Assembly: GCF_964340395.1 (NCBI RefSeq)
Contig: NC_135559.1
Span: forward strand, 8,427,259-8,491,258
DNA: 64,000 nt
DNA from: Glandiceps talaboti
Lineage: Eukaryota > Hemichordata > Enteropneusta > Spengelidae
Direction of reading: 5' to 3'
The position numbers and the translations under genes were made by a program. Numbering within the stretch: the stretch's first letter is position 1; the number at the start of each line of letters is the position of its first letter. Below, piece by piece: positions 32,765 through 46,454 of this stretch. The notes beneath the pieces are model-generated. The model worked only from the letters and a program-made list of their open reading frames with translations, was not told where the DNA came from and searched no databases.

Positions 32765-34108
32765 TAACTCTATGCCATTTTAGAGTCCAATATGGCTACC
32801 AAATACTGTGCTAACGCTATGCCATTTTAGAATCCAATATGGCTACCAAATACAGTGCTAACTCTATGCCATTTTAGAGTCCAATATGGCTACCAAATAC
32901 TGTGCTAACGCTATGCCATTTCAGAATCCAATATGGCTACCAAATACTGTTCTAACTCTATGCCATTTTAGAATCCAATATGGCTACCAAATACTGTTCT
33001 AACTCTATGCCATTTTAGAGTCCAATATGGCTACCAAATACAGTGCTAACTCTATGCCATTTTAGAGTCCAATATGGCTACCAAATACAGTGCTAACTCT
33101 ATGCCATTTTAGAATCCAATATGGCTACCAAATACTGTGCTAACTCTATGCCATTTTAGAATCCAATATGGCTACCAAATACAGTGCTAACTCTATGCCA
33201 TTTTAGAATCCAAAATGGCTACCAAATACTGTGCTAACTCTATGCCATTTTAGAATCCAATATGGCTACCAAATACAGTGCTAACTCTATGCCATTTTAG
33301 AATCCAATATGGCTACCAAATACAGTGCTAACTCTATGCCATTTTAGAATCCAATATGGCTACCAAATACAGTGTTAACACTATGCCATTTTAGAATCCA
33401 ATATGGCTACCAAATACAGTGTTAACACTATGCCATTTTAGAATCCAAAATGGCTACCAAATACTGTGCTAACTCTATGTCATTTTAGAATCCAATATGG
33501 CTACCAAATATTGTTCTAACTCTATGCCATTTTAGAATCCAATATGGCTACCAAATACTGTTCTAACTATGCCATTTTAGAATCCAATATGGCTACCAAA
33601 TACTGTACTAACTCTATGCCATTTTAGAATCCAATATGGCTACCAAATACTGTACCTAGCTCTATGCCATTTCAGAATCCAATATGGCTACCAAATACTG
33701 TACTAACTCTATGCCATTTTAGAATCCAATATGGCTACCAAATACAGTGCTAACTCTATGCCATTTTAGAATCCAATATGGCTACCAAATACAGTGCTAA
33801 CTCTATGCCATTTTAGAATCCAATATGGCTACCAAATACAGTGTTAACACTATGCCATTTTAGAATCCAAAATGGCTACCAAATACTGTGCTAACTCTAT
33901 GTCATTTTAGAATCCAATATGGCTACCAAATACTGTTCTAACTATGCCATTTTAGAATCCAATATGGCTACCAAATACTGTACTAACTCTATGCCATTTT
34001 AGAATCCAATATGGCTACCAAATACTGTACCTAGCTCTATGCCATTTCAGAATCCAATATGGCTACCAAATACTGTACTAACTCTATGCCATTTTAGAAT
34101 CCAATATG
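32765..34108. repeat. 47-bp minisatellite, about 28 units
   Basis: The unit is CTCTATGCCATTTTAGAATC, then CAATATGGCTACCAAATACA, then GTGCTAA. Units differ at a few fixed positions (GAGTCC/GAATCC, ACAGTG/ACTGTG/ACTGTT, CTAACG/CTAACT). Each holds an inverted repeat, GCCATTTT and AATATGGC around AGAATCC. Three units have AAAATGGC and pair perfectly (for example 33197-33219). One multi-unit block is duplicated (33419 onward and 33841 onward). The array ends directly against a SINE fragment. Confidence 0.98.
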
Positions 34109-34111
34109 TCG

Positions 34112-34245
34112 TACCAGTCAACCCTGCCGTATGACAGGAGACCTGGTAGGACAGATATTGTTATGCGAAGGATATAATCCTATGCATTTACATAGACTGC
34201 AATGAATTGTATGTTCCCTAGGGAGTTGAAGAAATTTCAGATGTA
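34112..34245 (+). mobile_element. Truncated SINE copy, plus strand
   Basis: GGAGACCTGGTAGGACAGAT, then TTGTATGTTCCCTAGGGAGT and TGAAGAA match in order and spacing the body of the minus-strand SINE at 21849-22110. The tRNA-like head is missing and no TTTA tail follows. Confidence 0.75.
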
Positions 34246-34720
34246 TTATGCCAATATAGGTCTACCATAGGTAATATTTGTTCAGAGCTATGATGGAAAA
34301 TATTTACCTTGAAAATATTTAGCAGTATTACCTCAAGCTCCTGACTCTGGGTCATGAAGCTTAAGATTTAAGTTTTGGTCACCAAAAAATGGCAAGACAA
34401 AGTTTTACCCACAGTCAGTTTCATACACACACATCTGATGGTCGCAACAGTTGTAACAGCCCCTGTGTATCTTGCTTGATACTGTGTTATTTGCACCATT
34501 CTACATATATATGTATTGAGCACTGTTTACTTCAGCATATACATTTTACATATGAGTACATGTGTATATATATATGTATATATATATAACTCGGTGAGTA
34601 TCAATCTGCTAAGACAGTGCTCTATACCGCAGTGGCAGAGCGTAATAGTTTTGGTAGTACTGGAACTCTTTCTTGGTTGTAACTCGGAGTTTCACGCATG
34701 GCGCGATCATCAGACAACTC
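34246..34720. other. Unannotated, with small hairpin
   Basis: GCTCTATACCGCAGTGGCAGAGC near 34619 can form a short stem. AACTCGG occurs near 34589 and 34681. No tRNA consensus was found. Confidence 0.35.
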
Positions 34721-34722
34721 TA

Positions 34723-34808
<86 letters not shown>

Positions 34809-34827
34809 CATACATACATACATACAT

Positions 34828-34918
<91 letters not shown>

Positions 34919-34922
34919 CATA
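34721..34922. repeat. Compound microsatellite (TA)n-(TACA)n-(CA)n-(TACA)n
   Basis: (TA)n to about 34804, (TACA)n to 34842, (CA)n to 34881, then (TACA)n to 34916. Confidence 0.98.
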
Positions 34923-35027
34923 TAATCAATAAAACTGCATCGTAGGATAAGCACATACATAATACAACAAAGAGAGATGAAAACTACAGGTGCAATGCCA
35001 TGACAAAACTCCGAAGCTCGTCTCATC

Positions 35028-35420
35028 AACTTAAAATGGCATGATACTATATTCTTTTGAGCAAACGAGTGTGGAAAGCATGTACAATTGTTATAGGAGG
35101 GCTCTCGACGTGATGTACAATATACACATACAATGACTGTATTCCTCAGAAACTGTTGCATAACTAAACATTGCGCAAGATATTTTTGGTGGGGGAGGAG
35201 GAAACACGTAAATAAATAAGTGTACAGTAGGCATCTTGTGGATAAATACCCGTTGAGTAACTAAAGATGGAATACGAATTCTTTAGGCAAACGTATGTAT
35301 AATGGCTAACTCTTATTGCATGATGACGCGAGTCCTCATAAACCGGCGAATAACTAAAGACTGCATAAGAAATCATCTGGGGCAAACAAGTATATAAAGA
35401 GTGCGCTAGTGGATATGGCA
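35028..35420. repeat. Degenerate ~95-bp tandem repeat
   Basis: TAACTAAA marks at 35161, 35258 and 35351, and AACTTAAA at 35028. Each is followed by a GGCAAACG-like word (GAGCAAACGAGTGTG, AGGCAAACGTATGTA, GGGCAAACAAGTATA), except for the second unit. Confidence 0.65.
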
Positions 35421-36884
35421 GACGTTTTGTCGAGAGATACTTGATGACTATATCTTCGTACTTAGTGTTACCTCAGCATTTTCAGTCTGGTTTGTGCATA
35501 ACGTTATCTATCTCTGCCCCAACTATTCCCTTAACACATCATATTCGAATATCTCATTTGTAATCATTCTATTTTATCTCTACTCCTTTCCTGCTTCCTC
35601 TCGTTTCTTTTACAACCATTTCCCTCCATTCATCTCTATTTTCATAATGTTTCTTACATTTTTAATTTCTTATCACTTGTTCTTTTGTGTCCTACACTCT
35701 TTCGCTTATCCTGGTCTTTCAGAACTTTTCTATCATCGCCCTTGTGCCTATGCGTGAATGCACATTGTCTTAGACAAGCATAATCCAGACCATACGTCAA
35801 TCACGAGGCGATAACAATGCTATCAGTGAAAGCAGAGACAAGCAGCTGTCTGTCACAATGTTGCTTATCTCTCTCAGCGTTTCCTCATCAATAAATGAAT
35901 ACGAGCAGGTGAATAAATCTGCTTGTTTGTCACCATTGACGAGGCCACAATGAAATCTTCCTGCGTCCATACAACTCTTTTTTACTCCCAAACGCTTCCT
36001 ATATACTTTCATGACGAGTTCCATCTCTTCAATAACTTGGCCATCATCTCTATGGTGTATACATTGTTGCCACAGAGTACGTCATTAAATGCTACTTTGC
36101 CCAGAGGCACTTATATTTCGAACTCCTGAATGATAGAACAGCACCTGCCGCAGATGTACCATTCATTCTTACACTTTGCTATTTTACTGTTCGTCTTTAT
36201 GACAGTTTCCAATAGAATTGTATAAATCTCATTCCACTTAAAAAGAACAAGTGTTGGAAAAGAAAGTTGCTGTTGTATTAATCACCTTCAAAATAAGCCA
36301 AATTCTATATTGTATAACTCCTTTCATTCGCTACTTGGAATTTATGTTTAAGTTAGTCATTGATCAATATTTATCCAATTATCTATTGCTCTCTGTAATC
36401 CTTGTCTTACTTTGTGTTAGGATAACGTGTTCGTATTCTACTAGTAATAGAAATAGTAACGGAATCAGAATTGGATATTACGCATTAAGTTTGAAGAGGA
36501 AACAAAATAAGGCAACGTCGTTCTAAGCTCAAAATGAAGATGTCAGATTGTGGAATACTTGCAACACAATATACATCGCAAATGTAAAAGAATAGTTCTT
36601 GGAAATACTATCACAATCTTTATCTATCCGTAAATGGCCAATTTAAGTATTAAAAGGTGTCTTAGACATTCTCGTTTTTGTATTTGCTGTGATTAGTCTT
36701 TTTTTTTCTGTCGAAGTTCAAACTACAAATGCTACTTTCGTTGAAACACGATGAATGTTATCTACGAATGATACTCTATGTCGAAGTCAGATTTGCAGGT
36801 GTCACTAATATTCTTCTAAACAACTGTTTACAATGGAAGACTGTTAAGTTGAAAGAAATCATCGTTTTGCTCTACAGCAATCTT
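35421..36884. other. Unannotated AT-rich stretch
   Basis: Pyrimidine-rich at 35510-35720. Frames up to 91 codons have no motif and some open with non-ATG codons. Confidence 0.45.
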
Positions 36885-37010
36885 ACTAAGATTGTTACAT
36901 TGTATTGTCTGGCTTAACAAACAAACTAGCCTTAAATCTTATCGCCCATCTTGACAAAAATCTTATTAACATACTTGCATCAAATTGTTGGGCCTGGCAC
37001 CAAGTGATCT
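36885..37010. repeat. Diverged copy of the 43-bp minisatellite
   Basis: ATTGTCTGGCTTAACAAACA near 36900 and TTGACAAAAATCTTATTAAC near 36952 match the unit of the 24265-24690 array. Confidence 0.6.
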
Positions 37011-38970
<1,960 letters not shown>

Positions 38971-39004
38971 GTGAAAGAAAGACATGCATAGACCTAGACA
39001 GTCA

Positions 39005-39163
39005 AACAAACAAACAAACAAACAAACAAACTAAACATACATACATACATACATACATACATACATACATACATACATACATACATACATACATACATAC
39101 ACATACATACATACATACATACATACATACATACATACATACATACATACATACATACGCCCA

Positions 39164-39223
<60 letters not shown>

Positions 39224-39249
39224 CAGTCAGTCAGTCAGTCAGTCAGTCA
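39005..39249. repeat. Compound microsatellite (AAAC)-(ATAC)-(AC)-(AGTC)
   Basis: (AAAC)n 39005-39031, (ATAC)n about 39037-39159, (AC)n about 39165-39221, (AGTC)n to 39249. Confidence 0.98.
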
Positions 39250-40992
39250 CGATGGTGATTGTGGCATACGTATTTTTGTGTGAGTGGATGGGTGTGCAAT
39301 GCGTATTGACGGAATTGTTGACGATGAAAATGAAAATAAAATAAAAAATGCATATTTTATTATCCCATATTTTTTTTTGCAAAGTGGTGGTGGTGCATGC
39401 AACGGTGTATATCATTTTCATGTAGTTATTTTGTTTATCATAGACGATTGTCTCACTCCAATGTATATATGATTTAATTAATATACTTAAAAAATTATAC
39501 CATGATATCTCCTGAATCAATCCATTCAGAATGTAGACAAGAATGAGTTTAAAATGACAACATCAAAATGAGAGAAATGCAAATTACGTGCACTATATGA
39601 GTAGTAACCTCAAGATGTCCAGTACTTCTTTTTGTGAAGCTTTTTGAACATATTATATGATGAAAAGAATCTTCTGAATGGGATTTTGAGATTCCTTTTA
39701 AATGGCACACTGATTTCTGCGATCTTGACAACTTATTACCGTAATTTGTCACCTTGATTTGATTAGATAAAACACATTTCACATGTTCCTCATTACCATA
39801 CTCTTACATCACCTGTTTATAATTAGCATATCTGTTCCTATGACAACAATCAATCTACCTAGTCTATCTCGTACGTGGTACAAGTTTAAAAAAATCTCAT
39901 TCCGAAGACACATTAATTGATGCATACATTCTTTCCGTTCGTCTGAAAAGATATCACCCTTTTTCCGACCAGAATAAAATAATTGATTTGATGTGATTCA
40001 TGTTTCTGACATAGTGTTGGCCGGGTAGGCATGTTTCTCTATTCATTCACACTGCCCGTACTATCAGTTTTATTCATTCTTAACCAGGCTGTCTTTGACA
40101 CTTGACAATTACCTCTGTTAGATATTTTGCTTTCTATTCACATGTACCGTTATTTATGCTCACGTGCTGATAGTTGGCAGTCTATTTGCTATTGACTCCG
40201 TCATTCATTCCTTCGCCTATTAACCGTTTTTCGCGTCATAGGCTCGAATTCATTTTCATCAGTTCCCTATACAGAAGCTACACAATACACTAAATGAATA
40301 ATTTCACCGCCAAATGTCAGTCTATTATGTTCACCTTCAAATACATATTCTTTGGTTGTCAATAGATCCACAGTGCTAGTATTATTAGCGACCCACTATA
40401 CAGCTGAAAAGGTTAAAAGCGAAAAAGCTGATTTTTCCCCGCCATTCTCTCATTTCTTTTACCGAGAACTTTCACAAAAACAGTACGTGCGTACTTTGTA
40501 AGGGGTTCAAAATACGCTCACTGTCTCTGCCAATATAGTCGTGTGGGAATTATACATTTTTACACGTTTGGCTGTATTTGGTCTACATGTGAAGACAATA
40601 TGTCTGTTGAAAGTCAAACAGACAGAGCTGGACTGGGGGTGCCGATAAGTCGGAGTTTGAATGCCGACCAAAATTACTTTTAGGGTGTAAACCAAAGCTA
40701 GTTACGCCTAAATGAATTTGGAGTGTCCACCTTTCGTGAGTGAGAGCATATTCTGACGACAGTAAAGCGTCCCCACCAAGCCGATTGTACGATTTTGAAG
40801 GCCCTAACTTAACAAAAACGAACCGTTAAATAATGAATTGGATAAACGCGCTAATTCTGATGACCCTGACTCTTGAGATCAGAAAGTCCATGACGAAAAT
40901 TTTCAATTTTTATGTGCAAATATTGACCGTTTAGGTATAAAACGATTTCCCGCTAAAATTATTACAAAAATTCTCGTTAACTAACTTCTTCC
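39250..40992. other. Unannotated AT-rich stretch
   Basis: Contains CCCGCC-like cores at 40435 and 40946. No gene supported. Confidence 0.45.
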
Positions 40993-41362
40993 AACGTCTC
41001 AAATTTATTTTAGACTATTATCATAAAAATTATGGTCCCCTACAACAAATTCGAAATGGTTAACCATTTCTGTCCCAAATACCCCCCCCCCCCCCCACAA
41101 TAAAAATAAAATGTTTTCAACAAAATGTCGTTTTCTAAATTTTTGGCACAAATCAAATTTATTTCGGTCTAGACTATTGATACCTGACGTCAAATTCACG
41201 TCAATACATTTACTGATTTTTTTTAACCAAGGAAACACTTTCCCCAGCGCGCCAAAGAATTATCGAATACATTTTCATTTTCTGTAGCTTTTTTACACGT
41301 CTCAAATTTATTTTGACTACAATTACAGAAATTACACCCGACAACAAATTGGTGTTAAAATG
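40993..41362. repeat. Diverged direct repeat, ~304-bp spacing
   Basis: ACGTCTCAAATTTATTTTAG near 40993 and ACGTCTCAAATTTATTTTGA near 41297, both followed by GACTA and, 30-35 bases on, ACAACAAATT. A 15-C run lies at 41082-41096. Confidence 0.65.
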
Positions 41363-42899
41363 TTATGGGTGGAGTCATTATTAATTAAACAATCAGTAAT
41401 TTTTGATTATTCAGAGTAACTACCTCTCAATTTGTCGTCGCCATATTTGTCAACACAGTACAGTTACAAGAAACAAGTAATTTGACTATTGAATGCAAAA
41501 CAATTTTGAAATTAATAGAAAACGAAAATGAGTTATTGCATGTTATATATAGTAATTACTAATCAGTATATTTCATACAGTATGGCTTTTGGTACGGTGA
41601 TTGTATATAATGTGTGCGTACACAAAATGGTGGAAACGTCATTCTAGAGTAACTTTTCATTCTCTTGTGTGTGTTTTTCTGGATCGCTTTCATTGTTGAA
41701 TGCCGAAGGCCCATCTACTTACCGAAACCACTCACAGAAATCAATCGCATGGTATTTGTACATAGTGTCAAACCAAAAACACATACTTGTAACACCCATG
41801 TAAAGAAACCTCAAATATCCGAGAAAAGAATAAATTTAAACCGGACGACATTTTCAATAAAATGGAGACGGGTGGATTCTTCCTATGAGTCAACGGAATT
41901 TTCCGCCATTATTTATATATATATATATATATATCGCTAGCTCGTCAGGAATGACAGTGATTGTGTGGTGTGTCTGTGGGCTGAGGGGGAAGGGGTATGA
42001 AAGCAAGGGGGTCAAAAGGCGGGGGGGGGCATATAGCGTTAGCGTTCCCGTGTAGAAGTTTGTAACAGTCGTACGACCATTCTACAATTATGATACAGTA
42101 TAATTTTTGTGTCAATTCCAGCCATTCTATTTGATGTTGACAAAGTGCATTATGGTGATTTGCTTTTATACAGCAACAATTAATGGTTTAAATTGGTTAT
42201 GGCGTGTTGTCATCGGACCCGCGTGCGTTCAGGAAATCCAAGCAGACGACACACGTCACTTTATATTCTATCATACAAACCATATTTCTTGAACCACGTA
42301 GCCATAACTTTCAAATTCTCGTTTATAACTAGGCCTATATAAAATGATAAATCGTGGGGAAAGTCCCAGTAACTGAACCAGTTGTTGCTAAAAAGAAAAC
42401 GTTCAGGTGACTTTTTGTGTGATGTTTTCTAGGCTATAGTTTATATGTGATTGCAACGCCAGTGATATCGCTCCGCTTGTGTGTTCGTATAAGAAATTCA
42501 TTCATATTAATTCTTTGGATGTATGCAAGAAGCAAACTCAAATAATACAGTGCCATAGGGAAAAAAACAGACTGTCGTTCACTATTTCTGGGTCCCTAGC
42601 GCTTCCATTTTAATTATCCCTCTTCTTGTAAGCTTATAGGTTGGCTGGCTATGCTTCCAGACTCGCCTAAATTTTCACAATCGTGTCACACACACTTACA
42701 CAGGAACGGCTACTTGGATATACAGAACAAACAAGAAACAAACAATCGCCTGTAAATAAACGTTGACATTCGTTTGTTTGACTTTACTTTTCTCAGTTTG
42801 GTCAATTTTAAGCCAATATTTTGACTTCAACTATTATCTACGGACAGATTGAATAACTTGAGACTTAAATAAGGTCAGAATTTGCCAAACTTTATATTT
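41363..42899. other. Unannotated AT-rich stretch
   Basis: (AT)n at 41915-41935 and a G-rich patch at 41980-42030. No gene supported. Confidence 0.45.
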
Positions 42900-43150
42900 T
42901 GTTTTAAAACTTTTTGGCGGGAAATTTTTGGGTACGATCAACGTCCAAAATAAAGTTTGGATACTTTAGTATGCCAGGGTGTTTAATGAAGCATGAATTT
43001 TGTTCGAACGTCTTTTTGGCGGGAAAACGCCTGGATCGATTTTAAAAAATCATATCTTAAAACGATAAAGTCAGGATTTAATTGAAATTTTGTCAAAAAT
43101 ATAAATGGAGCAAGAATTATTTTATTCGATTTTTTTGGCGGGGAATTGGT
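42900..43150. repeat. Degenerate ~110-bp repeat with TTTTTGGCGGG core
   Basis: Cores at 42911 (TTTTTGGCGGGAAA), 43012 (CTTTTTGGCGGGAAAA) and 43131 (TTTTTTGGCGGGGAA). Flanks are AT-rich and diverged, so the tandem origin is an inference from spacing. Confidence 0.5.
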
Positions 43151-43776
43151 GGACTATTTATTAAATTTCTTCAATTTAATTTGCACTACATCAACATTAA
43201 CTCTTGTATCGTGATGTGTTCAAATTAAAACTACATAATTTTGTGTAGAAATTCAAATACTTACGTGAATCGGATGAAATCAATGTATTCTTTCCTGACA
43301 ATAATACATTGAAGTTGTACAATCACCGGCAAAGAATCAAACTCCAAAAGAGGAAATTGTATCAATTAATAATTTTCATGATTCCAGTAATATTATCAAA
43401 GAGATGTATCTTTCGTTCCGCAGTATTGATCAGTAGCAACGTTTACAATCACTCATCGAATTTCTCATCAATAGGGGTTCATTTCATGAGAATATGGAAA
43501 AATTGAATTTTTAATGAATGACATTTCCGGTTTGTTATGTTATTTTCAATCAGCAATGTGGTAACGTTCACTGTATTCGGTCCTCTATATCGGTCTATAT
43601 CTATATCTATACCACTATTTGCCTTCGGTTGTAGCTCTGGTTGCTATCCGTTTCTCTTTTATACATTGTATATCATTAAAGTGTCACTAAGGTGTTCCTA
43701 TATTGCTGTATACCCCTCTGTCTCTAGTCTTTCAGTCTGTTTCGCTCCCCGCTCTTTCTTTACCTCTATCTCCGTT
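43151..43776. other. Unannotated stretch
   Basis: No supported gene. The long frame crossing this region extends only because of the downstream microsatellite. Confidence 0.4.
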
Positions 43777-43777
43777 C

Positions 43778-43875
<98 letters not shown>

Positions 43876-44125
43876 CGTCCGTCCGTCCGTCCGTCCGTCC
43901 GTCCGTCCGTCCGTCCGTCTGTCTGTCTGTCTGTCTGTCTGTCGAACTCTGTCACCCTAGCCTCTGTGTACGTGTATGTCTCTCCCTTTCTCCCTTCCTC
44001 CCTCTGTCTATCTCTGTCTCTGTATGTCTCCCTGTGTCTAGCTGTCTCTGTCTGTCCGTCTGTCTGTCTGTCAATCCGTGCGTCCTCCTTCTCTCTCTCT
44101 CTCTCTCCCTCTCTCTCTCTCCCCC

Positions 44126-44217
<92 letters not shown>
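43777..44217. repeat. Compound (TCTG)n-(TCCG)n-(TCTG)n and (CT)n
   Basis: (GTCT)n 43779-43868, a pure (GTCC)n block 43869-43918, (GTCT)n to 43943, a degenerate CT-rich middle, then (CT)n at 44090-44217. Confidence 0.98.
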
Positions 44218-44221
<4 letters not shown>

Positions 44222-45428
44222 AACCGAAATTCGATACTGCTAGCGCTGAAATACCCGTCACGAAACGAAAAATAAATTTGCCGTCGAGTCAACAAGTATT
44301 TCATAAGAGTAGTCTGTCACGTAAACTGTTAGTTTTTACTTTGAGCAAAAAAAGCAGTCACTATTACCTTTAATAACCCTTAAACTGTATTTACTGTACG
44401 TAATTATTTGCTAAGTGAACCAAAAATCAACTAAATCATCCTCGCAGGTGATTTGCCAAAGTTTGTTTTGTGTGCCATGGGCAAAACACTGAAATAGAAT
44501 GACTAATAATTTGTATCTGTTTCTTTAATTAAAACTTTGATTCGACCGAACCCTTTAGGCTTGTATATGTTTTTTGTCCTCTTACAGGAAATTTGAATGC
44601 ATGATGTTTCCATATACACTTGTCTCTACGAATGGCAGATAGAGTTCTCATGTTTCCGGAAATTCAGTTATTGGCCGACATTTTGATTTATGGGAACACT
44701 GGTACAGGGAAGTTTGGGCCTTTCTTTAAACATGTAATATTTGTCAAAGGGCAGCCCAAAAGTGAACACATTGTAGCCTCGTTATAGGGAGTACTTGAAC
44801 GAATACATTGTGTACAGTGAATTAGATGTAATAACAATACTACCTGTACCGTAGAGTTTACTATTTTGCACCTGTTCAGTAGATGGGCCCTGTAAGTCCT
44901 ACATTGTCCATTTATAGCATCTCTCACATTTACTCCGCGTCCAGTCAGTTTTATCGTGCAAAACGACCTTTTATCCGACGGCCAGTCTTTAGTACCGTAC
45001 AACAACGACAGTATGTCGTTTTCGATATACCTCGGAACTCCAAAAAATTGAAAATGAAACCCTTCTACCGAATGTTAGAGAGGTACATTTGAGACGCCAT
45101 TTTATTTGATTTTTTAAATTAATTACAAGGGGGGGGGGGGTTAAAATGTATTACCTTTTAAAAGTTTTTTGAAACCAACTTAATTTACAAAAGTTAAGCT
45201 TTATTTTCAATTTGAAATATGCAAAAAATAAAAGAATTCGTTCGCAACATTTTGGCGGGAAATGTTCAAGTTTTCTTGAGAGATAAATGTATATGTGAAA
45301 AGTTGATTGACAGTTTTCTAGCCATAATGATTTCACATGAGTCGAAATTGAATGTGTTATGTTATGGTCAAAATATTAGAATCTCTGCTATTTTTTTTCC
45401 AGAAAGGATAGATACCTTTCCACGAGTT
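44218..45428. other. Unannotated stretch
   Basis: 12-G run at 45129-45140; TTTTGGCGGGAAA at 45250. No gene supported. Confidence 0.45.
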
Positions 45429-45475
45429 GTTAAAGTGGTCATATGGATGACAAATCGGTATTTATTTTGAATTTT
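45429..45475. repeat. Dispersed repeat end, also at 21669
   Basis: TTAAAGTGGTCATATGGATG and GGTATTTATTTTGAATTT match 21669-21720. Confidence 0.7.
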
Positions 45476-45618
45476 TTATTCATCAAACAACACTTGTGAA
45501 CTTGGAATAAAAGTTTCCTATTTTCTGTTTTGTATGTTCCTTAATATGTTCCATTTTCTAACTCGTTTAGTTCCTCAAACAAAATTCTTAAAAGACATTG
45601 CTTTTTTTTTTCTTCCAG

Positions 45619-45782
45619 GGGCGTTCGTTAATTCGGGGCTTGTCGGTTATTTCGTCGCGCCTGATAGCCTCGGTATGGAATCCAAACTATTATTAGCCAA
45701 TCAGGATGATTGGGCAACTGAGAAGATTTTGGCAATACGCCAAACCCTGTCTCAGTCTCCGATTCAGATAAAATGGCTCTAA
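45619..45782 (+). CDS. Possible coding exon after a splice-acceptor-like tract, unknown
   Basis: A long T-rich tract ending TTTCTTCCAG (to 45618) is followed by an open frame of 53 codons to TAA at 45780. It includes SGLVGYFVAPDSLGMESKLL and ANQDDWATEKILAIRQTLSQ. The composition is protein-like, and the frame phase (two bases, then a codon) matches that of 28757. No donor, ATG, partner exon or known domain is seen. The frame also stays open upstream of the acceptor, which weakens the exon reading. Confidence 0.18.
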
Positions 45783-46454
45783 GTATAACACTTAGTATAC
45801 AATTCAAATTGAAACGAACAAGGATTACTCTTCGAGATGTGAAGGTTATCTTATAAAAATTTAATAGCAGCATAAAAGTAAATTATTTAAGACGATAATT
45901 ACATAAATCTGTTGCGGCAAACATGTAACATTCAAAGACTTTCATTCGGACTTACGTACCTTTATTTTTAGCTTAGGGTAGATATTTCGGCCATTATGCA
46001 AATTTGTGTAAGTCACTCTAGTCCGTAATGAAAGAATAGCTAGTAATACATAGATTACTATGTTTTCTTTATTGCCAAAGGAGTGCGCACTAATGTTGAA
46101 CACCTCAAGTGCAATACTAGTGAGATTATTCGACTTATAGGTATCTAAGTCGATTTGGCGCCGACGCACTTTTTTGAAAAATATTGTAAAATTCGTCGCT
46201 TTTAAAGTTTATTCTAGTAGCAACCTGTTCATGAAAACCATTTATGTCTGGCTTGTCAAGAAAAAGTCTTAGTTTTATCATTTTTAAGGCCGAAACAGCG
46301 ATTTGTGTAGATTTTGCTTGGCGGGGAAAAAAGTAAACAATGTAGTGATGAAATGAAGTCGGATCAGTAAATCTAGACACAGTAGTAGCATAGAATACCA
46401 GATGCCTTAAGCCAAAGTTATCTATATAGTCTGAAAATTAAACATCTACTAAAC
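45783..46454. other. Unannotated AT-rich stretch
   Basis: CTTGGCGGGGAAAA at 46317. No gene supported. Confidence 0.4.

Noticed and set aside
32765-34108. CRISPR-like array
   Set aside because: The units are contiguous with no unique spacers; it is a minisatellite.
34573-34720. tRNA or tRNA-like gene near GCTCTATACCGCAGTGGCAGAGC
   Set aside because: No B box or acceptor stem pairing; only one short stem is visible.
35494-35757. 87-codon hydrophobic frame
   Set aside because: The Phe/Leu/Ser/Ile richness is what a pyrimidine-rich stretch would encode by chance; no start context or homology can be argued.
43537-44373. 278-codon open frame, plus strand
   Set aside because: It stays open because it crosses (GTCT)n, (GTCC)n and (CT)n repeats; the product is mainly Ser/Leu/Val/Cys periodic sequence.
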